Source: Oceanicaulis sp. HTCC2633
GTDB taxonomy: Bacteria > Pseudomonadota > Alphaproteobacteria > Caulobacterales > Maricaulaceae
Assembly: GCF_000152745.1 (NCBI RefSeq)
Contig: NZ_CH672428.1
Span: forward strand, 242,833 to 306,832
Direction of reading: 5' to 3'
Length of the DNA: 64,000 nucleotides
Shown here piece after piece: positions 36,965-43,824 of this stretch (positions are counted from its first letter, which is position 1; every line of letters starts with the position of its first letter). Made by a program: the position numbers and the translations under genes. A model generated the notes under the pieces. It saw nothing but the letters and a program-made list of their open reading frames with translations, had not been told where the DNA came from and did no database searches.

Positions 36965-37920
36965 GTCTTGATCAGCCCGATTTCACGCAGGCGTTCCAGC
37001 AGGTATTCGTGCGCGGTCATCGGTTCGAGGTACCGGTTGGGGCGCTCCTCGCTGATGCAGCCGGGCAGGGTTTCGATCAGGAAGTCGGGATTGAAGTGCA
37101 GGAAGAAGGGCGTGGAATAGCGTGAGAAGCCCATGCGCTCCCTGGACGGATTGACCACGCGATGCGTCGTGGAGGGATACACATGGTTCGTCAGACGCTG
37201 CAGCATGTCGCCGATATTGATCACCAGCGCGCCGGGCGGCGGCTGGATTGGCAGCCAGGCGCCCGTCTTGGTCTTGACCTGCAGGCCCGCTTCTTCAGCG
37301 CCCAGCAACAGCGTGATGACGTTGATGTCTTCATGCGCACCCGCCCGGACGCCGGAGGGATCGCCGTCGATGGGCGGATAGTGCAGCAGGCGCAGAATGG
37401 AGTTGCCGTCATTCACGGTCTTGGAGAACCAGCTCTCCTCAAGGCCCAGATCCCTGGCCAAGGCCTTCAGAAGCACGGCGCCCATTTCATCGAGCGCGGC
37501 GTAGAGCGCCTGGATGCTCTCATTGAAACGGGGAATTTCCGTCACCGGGACATTCGGCGGCATCACGTCGGAATACTTGTGGCCCTCGGGCAGGTTCCGG
37601 CCATGGTGCCAGAATTCCTTGAGGTCCTTCTGGTCCATGCCCTTGGCGTTTTCGGTGCCAAAGGGCGTATAGCCGCGCTGGCCGCCGCCGTTTTCAATGG
37701 CGTAGGCGCGCTTGGTGGCGTCGGGCAGCGCGAAGAAGGCCTTGGCGTCCTCCAGGGCGCGATCAATCACGTCCTGATCTACAGGGTGATCGCTGATCAC
37801 CGCAAAGCCGGTTTCACGGAAGCTGGCGCCCAGATCGCGGGCGAAGGCTTCGGGATTCTCTCCGGCGAGCTTGAAGGACACCGGCTCGAGGGTCTGGTCG
37901 GTCAAAATGATATCGGTCAT
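36961..37920 (-). CDS. 2-oxoglutarate/Fe(II)-dependent oxygenase, isopenicillin N synthase family
   Basis: A 319-residue cytoplasmic oxygenase. The N-terminal DIOX-N region has FRETGFAVISDHPVDQDVID and KRAYAIENGGGQRGYTPFG. The iron facial triad is AHEDINVITLLL (His, Asp) and STTHRVVNP (His), with the 2-oxoglutarate-binding Arg in GFSRYSTPFF. The ATG at 37920 gives the family start; the open frame continues upstream across the start of the divergent GST gene and is not real there. Substrates of bacterial members are mostly unknown. It leads the small operon with the membrane protein at 36536. Confidence 0.92.
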   Translation of the reverse strand: MTDIILTDQTLEPVSFKLAGENPEAFARDLGASFRETGFAVISDHPVDQDVIDRALEDAKAFFALPDATKRAYAIENGGGQRGYTPFGTENAKGMDQKDLKEFWHHGRNLPEGHKYSDVMPPNVPVTEIPRFNESIQALYAALDEMGAVLLKALARDLGLEESWFSKTVNDGNSILRLLHYPPIDGDPSGVRAGAHEDINVITLLLGAEEAGLQVKTKTGAWLPIQPPPGALVINIGDMLQRLTNHVYPSTTHRVVNPSRERMGFSRYSTPFFLHFNPDFLIETLPGCISEERPNRYLEPMTAHEYLLERLREIGLIKT

Positions 37921-38034
37921 GGCGGGCTCTTTAGCGCTCCCTCGCGGGCTCGTGAAGATGCTATGTCTTGAACGTATGGTCGCAGGCGCCGACATAGGGC
38001 GTTCACAGCCGATTTTCAGGGCAGGGAGACACCC

Positions 38035-38760
38035 ATGAGCAAGCCGATCGAACTCTATTACTGGCCGACCCCGAACGGTTGGAAAGTCAGTATCGCCCTT
38101 GAGGAAATGGGCCTGCCCTATGAGCTCAAGCCGGTCAATATCGGGCTGGGCGAACAGTTCGAGCCGGACTTCCTGAAAATCAGCCCCAACAATCGCATGC
38201 CCGCGATCATCGACCCTGAAGGTCCGGACGGCGAGCCGATCTCGGTGTTCGAAAGCGGCGCTATCCTGCAATACCTCGCACGCAAGACCGGCCAGTTCTA
38301 TGGCTCGAACCTGCGCGAACAGACCGCGGTCGAGGAATGGCTGTTCTGGCAGATGGGCGGGCTGGGCCCAATGTGCGGCCAGGCGCACCATTTCCGCACC
38401 TATGCGCTGAAGATCGAGCCCGATGAAACCAAGCTCGAGTACGGCAAGACCCGTTACACCAACGAGGTGCACCGGCTTTATGGCGTGATCGAGCGTGATC
38501 TGGAAAACCGTGAGTATCTGGCGGGCGATTTCTACTCCATCGCCGACATGGCGGCCTGGCCCTGGATCCTGCCCGAAGGTCAGGGCCAGAATCTCGACGA
38601 GTTCCCGCGTCTGAAAGCTTGGCATGAGCGCGTCGGCGCGCGCGAGGCGGTGAAGACCGGCCGCGCTGTGGGCAAGGACCTTTTCAAATCTCTCGCAGAC
38701 GACAGCGAGGAGATGAAGAAGGCGCGCGACGTCCTGTTCGGCCAGCGCGCCAAATCCTAA
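38035..38760 (+). CDS. Glutathione S-transferase, YghU/YfcG-like
   Basis: A 241-residue glutathione S-transferase. The thioredoxin-fold domain begins IELYYWPTPNGWKVSIALEE and has the glutathione-binding cis-Pro region NNRMPAIIDP and SVFESGAILQYLARKTG (about 76-92). The all-helical C-terminal domain includes YSIADMAAWPWI. The TPNGWKV active-site segment is that of the Nu-class/YghU group, which uses Thr/Asn rather than Tyr and shows disulfide-bond reductase activity. It is divergent from the oxygenase, with 114 bases between starts. Confidence 0.92.
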   Translation: MSKPIELYYWPTPNGWKVSIALEEMGLPYELKPVNIGLGEQFEPDFLKISPNNRMPAIIDPEGPDGEPISVFESGAILQYLARKTGQFYGSNLREQTAVEEWLFWQMGGLGPMCGQAHHFRTYALKIEPDETKLEYGKTRYTNEVHRLYGVIERDLENREYLAGDFYSIADMAAWPWILPEGQGQNLDEFPRLKAWHERVGAREAVKTGRAVGKDLFKSLADDSEEMKKARDVLFGQRAKS

Positions 38761-38832
38761 CGCAACGTGAATCAGGCTTTCCCCTGTCGCTTCCGCCCTC
38801 TAGTTTGAGAGGCGAGGGCAGGGGGAAGACTG

Positions 38833-40332
38833 ATGAGGGTTGGGACAGCACCGTCTCGCACCTATAGCGAACGCTATGGCGCACGTTCGCCCTGGCTTGT
38901 CGAGCGTTGGCGCGTGGCGCTCTATCTGATCTGGCGCACACTCTTCGCGCTCGCCCGGCCAACCCTCTTTGTCGTGTTGCTGGCGGGCGCGGTCTTGTGG
39001 GTGTATCGCGGCCTGGGCGCCGCCCCGGTCGACGCCTTCCGTCCCGCCCCGCCGCTGGGGCAACGTTTCGAGACGGCCCTTCAGAACGCAGCAGGAGAAC
39101 AATCGGACGCGGATGTCCTGACGCTGTGGCGCGCTGAACTCGACCTGGCTCTCCGGCCCGGACAGGCCGGCGGCCCTGACCTGTTGCGCGCGGAAAGTTT
39201 CGCAAACAGCCTGCCCGCGCTGATGGGGCGGGAATCCCTGGCCCTCTATCTGATGCGACAGGATCGCCGGCCCGAGCTGATGCAGGCCGATCTCGTCGCC
39301 ATGCCGGTCTGGCGGCGTCAGCAAATCATCAGCGGCGTGCTTGAGGCGCGCCGCCAAATCGCGCCTCCTGGCCCGGCGCCGGTCTGGCTTGTGGAAGCGC
39401 CGCCCACGATCCGGCGTCGGTTTGACCGCGCCCAGGCGCTTTACGGCAGAAGCCTGCGTGATGCGGAAGACTGGTTTCTGAGACCAGACGGGCTGGCGAT
39501 CAATCTGGCGGCCCTTCCGGGCGTCATGGCGCCGGATCGCGGGCGCATTCCGCCTGTGCTCCCCGATGCCCGCGAAGTGATTGTTCAGGGCTGCGCCCTT
39601 GCTCAGGCTCAGCAACAGCGCGTGCCGGCCTGTGAGCGAACCGGGCTTGTCTTTCCGGCTGCGGATCCCGTGCAGGCGGCTTTGGCGCTCTCGCTCCATG
39701 ATCCGGCGCTCGAGCCCACGCCTGTGCGTCTGGCGCTGGCGGCGCGTGCGGCTGGGCGGCTGCAGGGCGACTGGCTCGACAGGTTGATGCTCGGAGCGCC
39801 GTCACGCGCGCCGGAGATGCGGTTGCTGACGGCGCTGATGCCCGTATTGGCCGATGCGGATCGGTATTATGCGCGTCCGGAAACCTGTGTGTCCGCCTGC
39901 GGGCAGGCGAGGTCGGAATTCCGGCAGGCCGCCGGACTGGACCTGGAGGCGCAGCAGCGCTGGTTCGAGGCCTATGACGGGATACGCCGGGCGGAGGGCG
40001 CGCTGGTCGCCCTGAGAACCTCCGATCTTCTTCGGCAAGAGGATGATGTGCACGCGCTCGCGCGGGTCAGCAACATTTCTGACGGACGATTGCTGGCGGG
40101 GCGCATCCTGCTCGAGGCGCATCTGGTCGAGCTGGGGCGAGTGAAAAATTTTTTTCGACCCGATCCGGGCGCGCCCGAGTTCTGGCTCGCCGGTCTTCAG
40201 TTCGTTCTGGCGATGCTGCTTCTGGGAATCGTTTTGATTCATGGGCGCTTACGACGTTCAGGCGGCGCTCCAGGGGCGCTGGAACGGCTCGACGGAAAAG
40301 TCAGCCGGTTAATTTTGGGTAGGAATCTCTAA
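38833..40332 (+). CDS. Unrecognised 499-residue bitopic membrane protein
   Basis: I do not recognise this protein. It has a basic cytoplasmic N-terminus, one membrane segment (LFVVLLAGAVLWVYRGLG, about 45-62), a large middle region of some 370 residues and a second membrane segment (FWLAGLQFVLAMLLLGIVLIHG, about 455-476) before a basic tail. The middle is helical, Arg/Ala-rich and carries several cysteines (VQGCALAQ, PACERTG, TCVSACGQ) that could form disulfides if it is periplasmic. It precedes the Sel1-like gene and the polysaccharide locus, so a role in the envelope is possible but unproven. Confidence 0.65.
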   Translation: MRVGTAPSRTYSERYGARSPWLVERWRVALYLIWRTLFALARPTLFVVLLAGAVLWVYRGLGAAPVDAFRPAPPLGQRFETALQNAAGEQSDADVLTLWRAELDLALRPGQAGGPDLLRAESFANSLPALMGRESLALYLMRQDRRPELMQADLVAMPVWRRQQIISGVLEARRQIAPPGPAPVWLVEAPPTIRRRFDRAQALYGRSLRDAEDWFLRPDGLAINLAALPGVMAPDRGRIPPVLPDAREVIVQGCALAQAQQQRVPACERTGLVFPAADPVQAALALSLHDPALEPTPVRLALAARAAGRLQGDWLDRLMLGAPSRAPEMRLLTALMPVLADADRYYARPETCVSACGQARSEFRQAAGLDLEAQQRWFEAYDGIRRAEGALVALRTSDLLRQEDDVHALARVSNISDGRLLAGRILLEAHLVELGRVKNFFRPDPGAPEFWLAGLQFVLAMLLLGIVLIHGRLRRSGGAPGALERLDGKVSRLILGRNL

Positions 40333-40341
40333 CGGAATTAA

Positions 40342-40379
40342 AGGGTTAATCGACGTTATTCTTGAGACTCTTTAACCCT
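40342..40379. promoter_or_regulatory. Inverted repeat AGGGTTAA...TTAACCCT upstream of the Sel1-like gene
   Basis: A perfect eight-base inverted repeat (40342-40349 and 40372-40379), centres 30 bases apart, starts ten bases after the upstream stop codon. A GANTC site (40366-40370) lies between the arms. The layout suits a dimeric regulator operator; the TTAA cores resemble CtrA half-sites but the spacing does not match the CtrA consensus. Confidence 0.35.
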
Positions 40380-40389
40380 GTAGTCAGAC

Positions 40390-40494
40390 ATCGTGCGCAT
40401 TCTGATCGTGCACAACGGGCCAATGAAAAGGCATCGGGTGCATGGTGGGATGCGGAGGCGACACGGACGGAAAGTCCGGCCCTCCGCCAACGAT
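40390..40494 (+). ncRNA. Strongly structured leader of the Sel1-like gene (candidate cis-regulatory RNA)
   Basis: The 5' leader of the gene at 40507 can fold extensively. A stem GCGGAGG / CCTCCGC (40452-40458 with 40481-40487) encloses a second stem CGGAC / GTCCG (40464-40468 with 40474-40478) closed by a GGAAA loop. Upstream, GCATC (40431-40435) can pair with GATGC (40449-40453), competing for two bases with the first stem. GTGC (40393-40396) can pair with GCAC (40410-40413). The ribosome-binding site GGGAAG lies just after this structure. It is not a riboswitch or sRNA that I recognise. Confidence 0.35.
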
Positions 40495-40506
40495 GGGAAG
40501 ACTAAA

Positions 40507-40779
40507 ATGGCTTTCACTGACGTGGAAACGGCGCAAGTTCACGACGCGGTCAAAATGGACCCGACGGGCGAGGATCTGTGCAAGCTGGGCCTTCTGTATT
40601 CGACTGGCCAGTGCGGCGTGATCGATTACGTCGAGGCGCACAAATGGTTCAACCTGGCCTCTCTGATGGGTTCGGACACCGCCAAATACTATCGCAGCGA
40701 AGTCGCCGCCGAGATGGATGGCGAACAGATCGCCGCCGCCCTGACGGCCGCCCGCGAGTGGCTGTCGACCCGGCACTAG
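40507..40779 (+). CDS. Sel1-repeat-like small protein
   Basis: A 90-residue protein consisting of about one and a half Sel1-like helical repeats (CKLGLLYSTGQCG, DYVEAHKWFNLASLMGSD, then a helix to EWLSTRH). Sel1 repeats mediate protein-protein contacts. The start at 40507 is preceded by GGGAAG at good distance. The frame is open upstream to 40393, but that part is Arg-rich, unlike the protein, and overlaps the structured leader. Single-unit Sel1-like proteins are common in alphaproteobacteria and mostly uncharacterised. Confidence 0.75.
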   Translation: MAFTDVETAQVHDAVKMDPTGEDLCKLGLLYSTGQCGVIDYVEAHKWFNLASLMGSDTAKYYRSEVAAEMDGEQIAAALTAAREWLSTRH

Positions 40780-40836
40780 GACCGATCGAGCCATGATCGC
40801 CGTCAGAAGCGACAGGCTCGATCCGTCTGCATCCCT

Positions 40837-41568
40837 CTAGTTCGAATTGAACACCTGATCGGCGAGTGCGTAAGCGAACGCGTTGTCGAGCGGCAGGATG
40901 TTTCGAATATAAAGCTCTGTAAAATCGTTGATTTCAGCGATTGTTGTGCGGGGCGCAAAGACGATGTCGTGTCGAGCCAGCGGAATGATGTCCGTGGGCG
41001 CGCCCCTCTGGGCGTTGCGAATGTCGACCGTGCGCATCATCACGCCGCCATCTTCTGCGCGGCGCAGGACGACCACCTGACGCAGACGCGCGCGATTATT
41101 GGCGCCGCCGGCAAGGGTGAGCGCTTCCATCACGCCCATGCGCGGGCTGATCATTTCATAGACGCCGGGGCTGCGAACCTCGCCGCCGACCAGGATCTGC
41201 TGGGCGCCGTAGGTGACCGGCCGCACCTCCACGATCGGATCACGCAGCACGCGGGCATAGCGATCGGCAATGGCGCGCGCCGCCTGGGGCCCTGTCATCT
41301 GAGCCACCATCACCGAACCCGCCAGGGGCAGGCTGACGCGACCATCAGGTCCGACCGCCAGCGTCCGGTTCAGCTCGTCCGCCGTATGCACCGTGACTTC
41401 AACCTCATCGCCGGGGAACAGGCGATAGGCCGGATCGCCTTCCGACCAAGTCTGGAACCGGCTCGGTTCAAAGCTGTTTCCCGCGCCCTGTTGCGGCGTG
41501 CTGGCGCAGGCGCCCAGGGCCAGGACGCCCAAAGCGGACAAGACAGACCGACGTGTTGGCGCAGCCAT
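40837..41568 (-). CDS. hfsD: Polysaccharide export outer-membrane lipoprotein (Wza/HfsD-like)
   Basis: A 243-residue polysaccharide export protein. The N-terminus RRSVLSALGVLALGACAS ends in a lipobox with the acylated Cys at about residue 21. The Poly_export domain follows (YRLFPGDEVEVTVHTADELN ... DGRVSLPLAGSV) and then SLBB-like segments (QQILVGGEVRSPGVYEM ... MEALTLAGGANNRA). It would form the outer-membrane channel of a Wzx/Wzy pathway; in Caulobacter this is HfsD of the holdfast. The lipobox start at 41568 is preferred over a frame extended by 70 codons. It is divergent from hfsA. Confidence 0.85.
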   Translation of the reverse strand: MAAPTRRSVLSALGVLALGACASTPQQGAGNSFEPSRFQTWSEGDPAYRLFPGDEVEVTVHTADELNRTLAVGPDGRVSLPLAGSVMVAQMTGPQAARAIADRYARVLRDPIVEVRPVTYGAQQILVGGEVRSPGVYEMISPRMGVMEALTLAGGANNRARLRQVVVLRRAEDGGVMMRTVDIRNAQRGAPTDIIPLARHDIVFAPRTTIAEINDFTELYIRNILPLDNAFAYALADQVFNSN

Positions 41569-41612
41569 CGCGGAAACTCCCCTAATCAGATCTTCACCAT
41601 GAAAGGCTGCGG

Positions 41613-41627
41613 CTAAGGAAAAATTAA
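41613..41627. promoter_or_regulatory. CtrA-like box between hfsD and hfsA
   Basis: CTAA-N7-TTAA occurs 24 bases before the hfsA start and 44 bases from the hfsD start. It differs by one base from the CtrA consensus TTAA-N7-TTAA known from Caulobacter. The position in a divergent promoter region of only 82 bases makes a regulatory role plausible; binding is inference. Confidence 0.45.
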
Positions 41628-41650
41628 GCGCAATCGCGCCAGATGCACCT

Positions 41651-43141
41651 ATGACGTCAACGCCTTCAGACTCCTCCGCCGACGGGCGGGCGCGGCGCGA
41701 ACTGGATCTTGTGGATCTGGTCGCGATCGCATGGACGCAACGTCTCTTCATCATCCTGATTACGTTTCTGATTTTCATCCCGCTAGCGATCGCGGCCTAT
41801 CTGAGCCTGACCCCGACCTATACCGCGGGCAGCCGTTTGCTGGTGATCATGGATGATGAAGACCTGACACCGGGCGCCGCCGGGGCGGGCGGCGAATTCA
41901 TGTTTGACCAGATCATGCAGTCCGAAGCGGATCTGCTGGCGTCCGAGGAAGTCAAACGGCGCATGCTGATCGAATTGACAGGCAGCGCCGATCCCGAACA
42001 GCTCAAGACGCTGGGCGAGGGCTTTGGCGTCTCGCGGGCTCCGAACGCAAGCTTCCTGATCGCCACCTTCAAGAATCCCGATCCGGTAGTGGCGGCGAAT
42101 ACCGTGAACGCCATTGTCGACGCCTATCTGCGCTATCGGGTGGAACTTCTGACGGGCGGATACGAAGGCGGCGTGCAGGCCCGTCTGGATGCGGCGGAGC
42201 GGGATGCGCGCGCCGCACAGATGGCGTTGCGCCTGTTCATGTCAGACAACGACATCACCGATTTCGAGACCGAACTGAACTCGGCGCTTGGCCGCCTGGC
42301 GGACATTCAGGGGCGCAAGCTGGCGGCTGAGGCAGACGCCGCTCAGGCGCGCGCCCTGGCGCAAGCGCTTGAAGACCGTCTCCAGAATATCCCGCAGACG
42401 ATTGAACTTTATGTCGAAAACTCGGTTACGGGCCAACTTCTCGACTTGCAGGTCCGCCAGGCCGAGCTGATGGCGCGCTATCAGCCGGACGCGCCGCCTG
42501 TCATTGCCGTGCAGCGCGAGATCGAAGCGCTGGAGCGCTTTGTCGAGGAAGGTCGCGCCAATGGTCAGGGCCAGCGCCGCACGGGTGTGAATCCGATCTG
42601 GCAGGAGCTTGAGTCCTCTCGCCTGCAGCAGGAATCCAACGCGGCTGGGCAGGCCCGGCTGGCCTCCTCGCTGAATTCGCAGTTGCGGGACGCCCGGGCT
42701 GAAGTGGACCGGCTTCGCGCCCTGCAATCTGATTATGACCGCCTGACGCGGGCCGTGGCCGCGCGGTCTGCAGCCGCTGATCAGTTGTCGGTGCAGGCTG
42801 CGGACGCCATGGCGCGCCGTGAAATGCCGCCGGGCGGAGCGGACGCCATCCGCATCGTGTCCCGCGCAACGCCGCCGGTGCAGGCCTCCTCCAAGCGCAA
42901 GCTCGCCGTGATGGCGGTGGGCGTTCTGGCGGGAGGAGTCGCCTTGTTGCTGGGCCTGATCCGCGGCTATGTCATCACACTGCGTGATACGCCTGCGCCG
43001 CGCAGCCCGGCGCCGCAAACGCCATCGTCAACACAAAATTCCCGTTCGGAGCCACAGCCCGACCCGGATGCGTCCGAGCCGACCCGCTCACGATCGCGGA
43101 CCCGCTTGCCCGTGCTGGCCCGGGTCAGCGAGACGCGCTGA
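41651..43141 (+). CDS. hfsA: Polysaccharide co-polymerase / chain-length protein (Wzc-GumC, HfsA-like)
   Basis: A 496-residue inner-membrane polysaccharide co-polymerase. A Wzz domain with a first membrane segment (LFIILITFLIFIPLAIAAYL, about 32-51) is followed by a long periplasmic coiled-coil region (about 150-400) and a second membrane segment (LAVMAVGVLAGGVALLLGLI, about 417-436). The cytoplasmic tail is Pro/Ser/Arg-rich, not a kinase domain. It controls polymer length and bridges to the export channel. The kinase-like part is the separate hfsB gene just downstream, as in the Caulobacter order D-A-B-C. Confidence 0.85.
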   Translation: MTSTPSDSSADGRARRELDLVDLVAIAWTQRLFIILITFLIFIPLAIAAYLSLTPTYTAGSRLLVIMDDEDLTPGAAGAGGEFMFDQIMQSEADLLASEEVKRRMLIELTGSADPEQLKTLGEGFGVSRAPNASFLIATFKNPDPVVAANTVNAIVDAYLRYRVELLTGGYEGGVQARLDAAERDARAAQMALRLFMSDNDITDFETELNSALGRLADIQGRKLAAEADAAQARALAQALEDRLQNIPQTIELYVENSVTGQLLDLQVRQAELMARYQPDAPPVIAVQREIEALERFVEEGRANGQGQRRTGVNPIWQELESSRLQQESNAAGQARLASSLNSQLRDARAEVDRLRALQSDYDRLTRAVAARSAAADQLSVQAADAMARREMPPGGADAIRIVSRATPPVQASSKRKLAVMAVGVLAGGVALLLGLIRGYVITLRDTPAPRSPAPQTPSSTQNSRSEPQPDPDASEPTRSRSRTRLPVLARVSETR

Positions 43142-43156
43142 TCTGACAGGGCTCCG

Positions 43157-43164
43157 TTAACCAT
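43157..43164. promoter_or_regulatory. TTAACCAT element upstream of the hfsB-like gene
   Basis: The octamer TTAACCAT, a form of CtrA-type half-site reported for Caulobacter promoters, lies in the 56-base gap between hfsA and the hfsB-like gene, about 34 bases before the GTG start. A single short motif is weak evidence. Confidence 0.25.
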
Positions 43165-43197
43165 TCACGCATACATCTGTCTGTTGGGTAAACAGGC

Positions 43198-43824
43198 GTG
43201 GCTGTGCGTATGAGCATCGAGGTGGAACTGGACGGCTTGGCCCGGCGCTTGGCGCCGCAGGGCGCCCATGCGCGTGCGGTCATGGTTGTTCCGGTCAGCG
43301 TCAACGCCGGCGCCTCGACGATCGCATCGGGCCTCGCGCGCGCCTCCGTGCAGCGCGGCGTCAAGCCCGTCTGGCTCTATGACCTTGATTTCAAGAACAA
43401 TCCTCAATCGGACGCCTTCCGGCTGAATGGCAAGGCCTATTCCGGCGCGCTGTCGGGCCGCCGTTTCTGGCGGACCGTGCCGGACAATGCCGGGCGAGTC
43501 GCGCTGCGCCGGGTCGAGGACCAGCCGATCTATGTCAGCCGGTTCGAGCGCCAGCCGGGACAGGTGCGCAGCCTGACCTTCCTGGATGCGCCCGACTACT
43601 GGATGCAGGCGCGTCGCAGCGCAGGCCTGACGCTAGTGGACGCCTCCTATCAGAGCGCCGCCATTCCTCTGGTGGCTCCGAACATGGACGGCGTCATTCT
43701 GGTCGCGAACGCCCGTACGGACGGTCGCGAGCGCTGTGAAGCCATGGCGGAGCAGTTGCGCGAGCTGGGAGCGCAGGTCTGGGGCGTGGTGGTCAATCGC
43801 GCCCGGTCTGCGACGGCGGCGTGA
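43198..43824 (+). CDS. hfsB: BY-kinase-like ATPase relative lacking the Walker A lysine (HfsB-like)
   Basis: A 208-residue protein with the fold pattern of bacterial tyrosine kinases/ParA-like ATPases (CpsD type): AVMVVPVSVNAGASTIASGLARA (split by one base from the usual P-loop), then VWLYDLDFKNN in the Walker A' position and GVILVANARTDG. The P-loop reads VNAGAST where active kinases have GxGKS/T, so the lysine is missing, and no C-terminal tyrosine cluster is seen. It is probably a regulatory partner of HfsA rather than a kinase. A GTG (43198) or ATG (43210) start is possible. It overlaps hfsC (GTGA). Confidence 0.7.
   Translation: MAVRMSIEVELDGLARRLAPQGAHARAVMVVPVSVNAGASTIASGLARASVQRGVKPVWLYDLDFKNNPQSDAFRLNGKAYSGALSGRRFWRTVPDNAGRVALRRVEDQPIYVSRFERQPGQVRSLTFLDAPDYWMQARRSAGLTLVDASYQSAAIPLVAPNMDGVILVANARTDGRERCEAMAEQLRELGAQVWGVVVNRARSATAA

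Noticed and set aside
36961..38625. 554-codon frame including the dioxygenase
   Set aside because: The part upstream of 37920 runs antisense through the GST gene. The family start of the oxygenase is the ATG at 37920.
40468..40479. GGAAAGTCCGG resembling the conserved RNase P RNA core
   Set aside because: Only this short segment matches. The rest of the RNase P RNA (several hundred bases) is absent, and the segment is part of a small local hairpin before a coding region.
40393..40506. Upstream in-frame extension of the Sel1-like protein
   Set aside because: The extension is Arg/His-rich and unlike the family, it coincides with strong RNA structure, and a good ribosome-binding site precedes the ATG at 40507.
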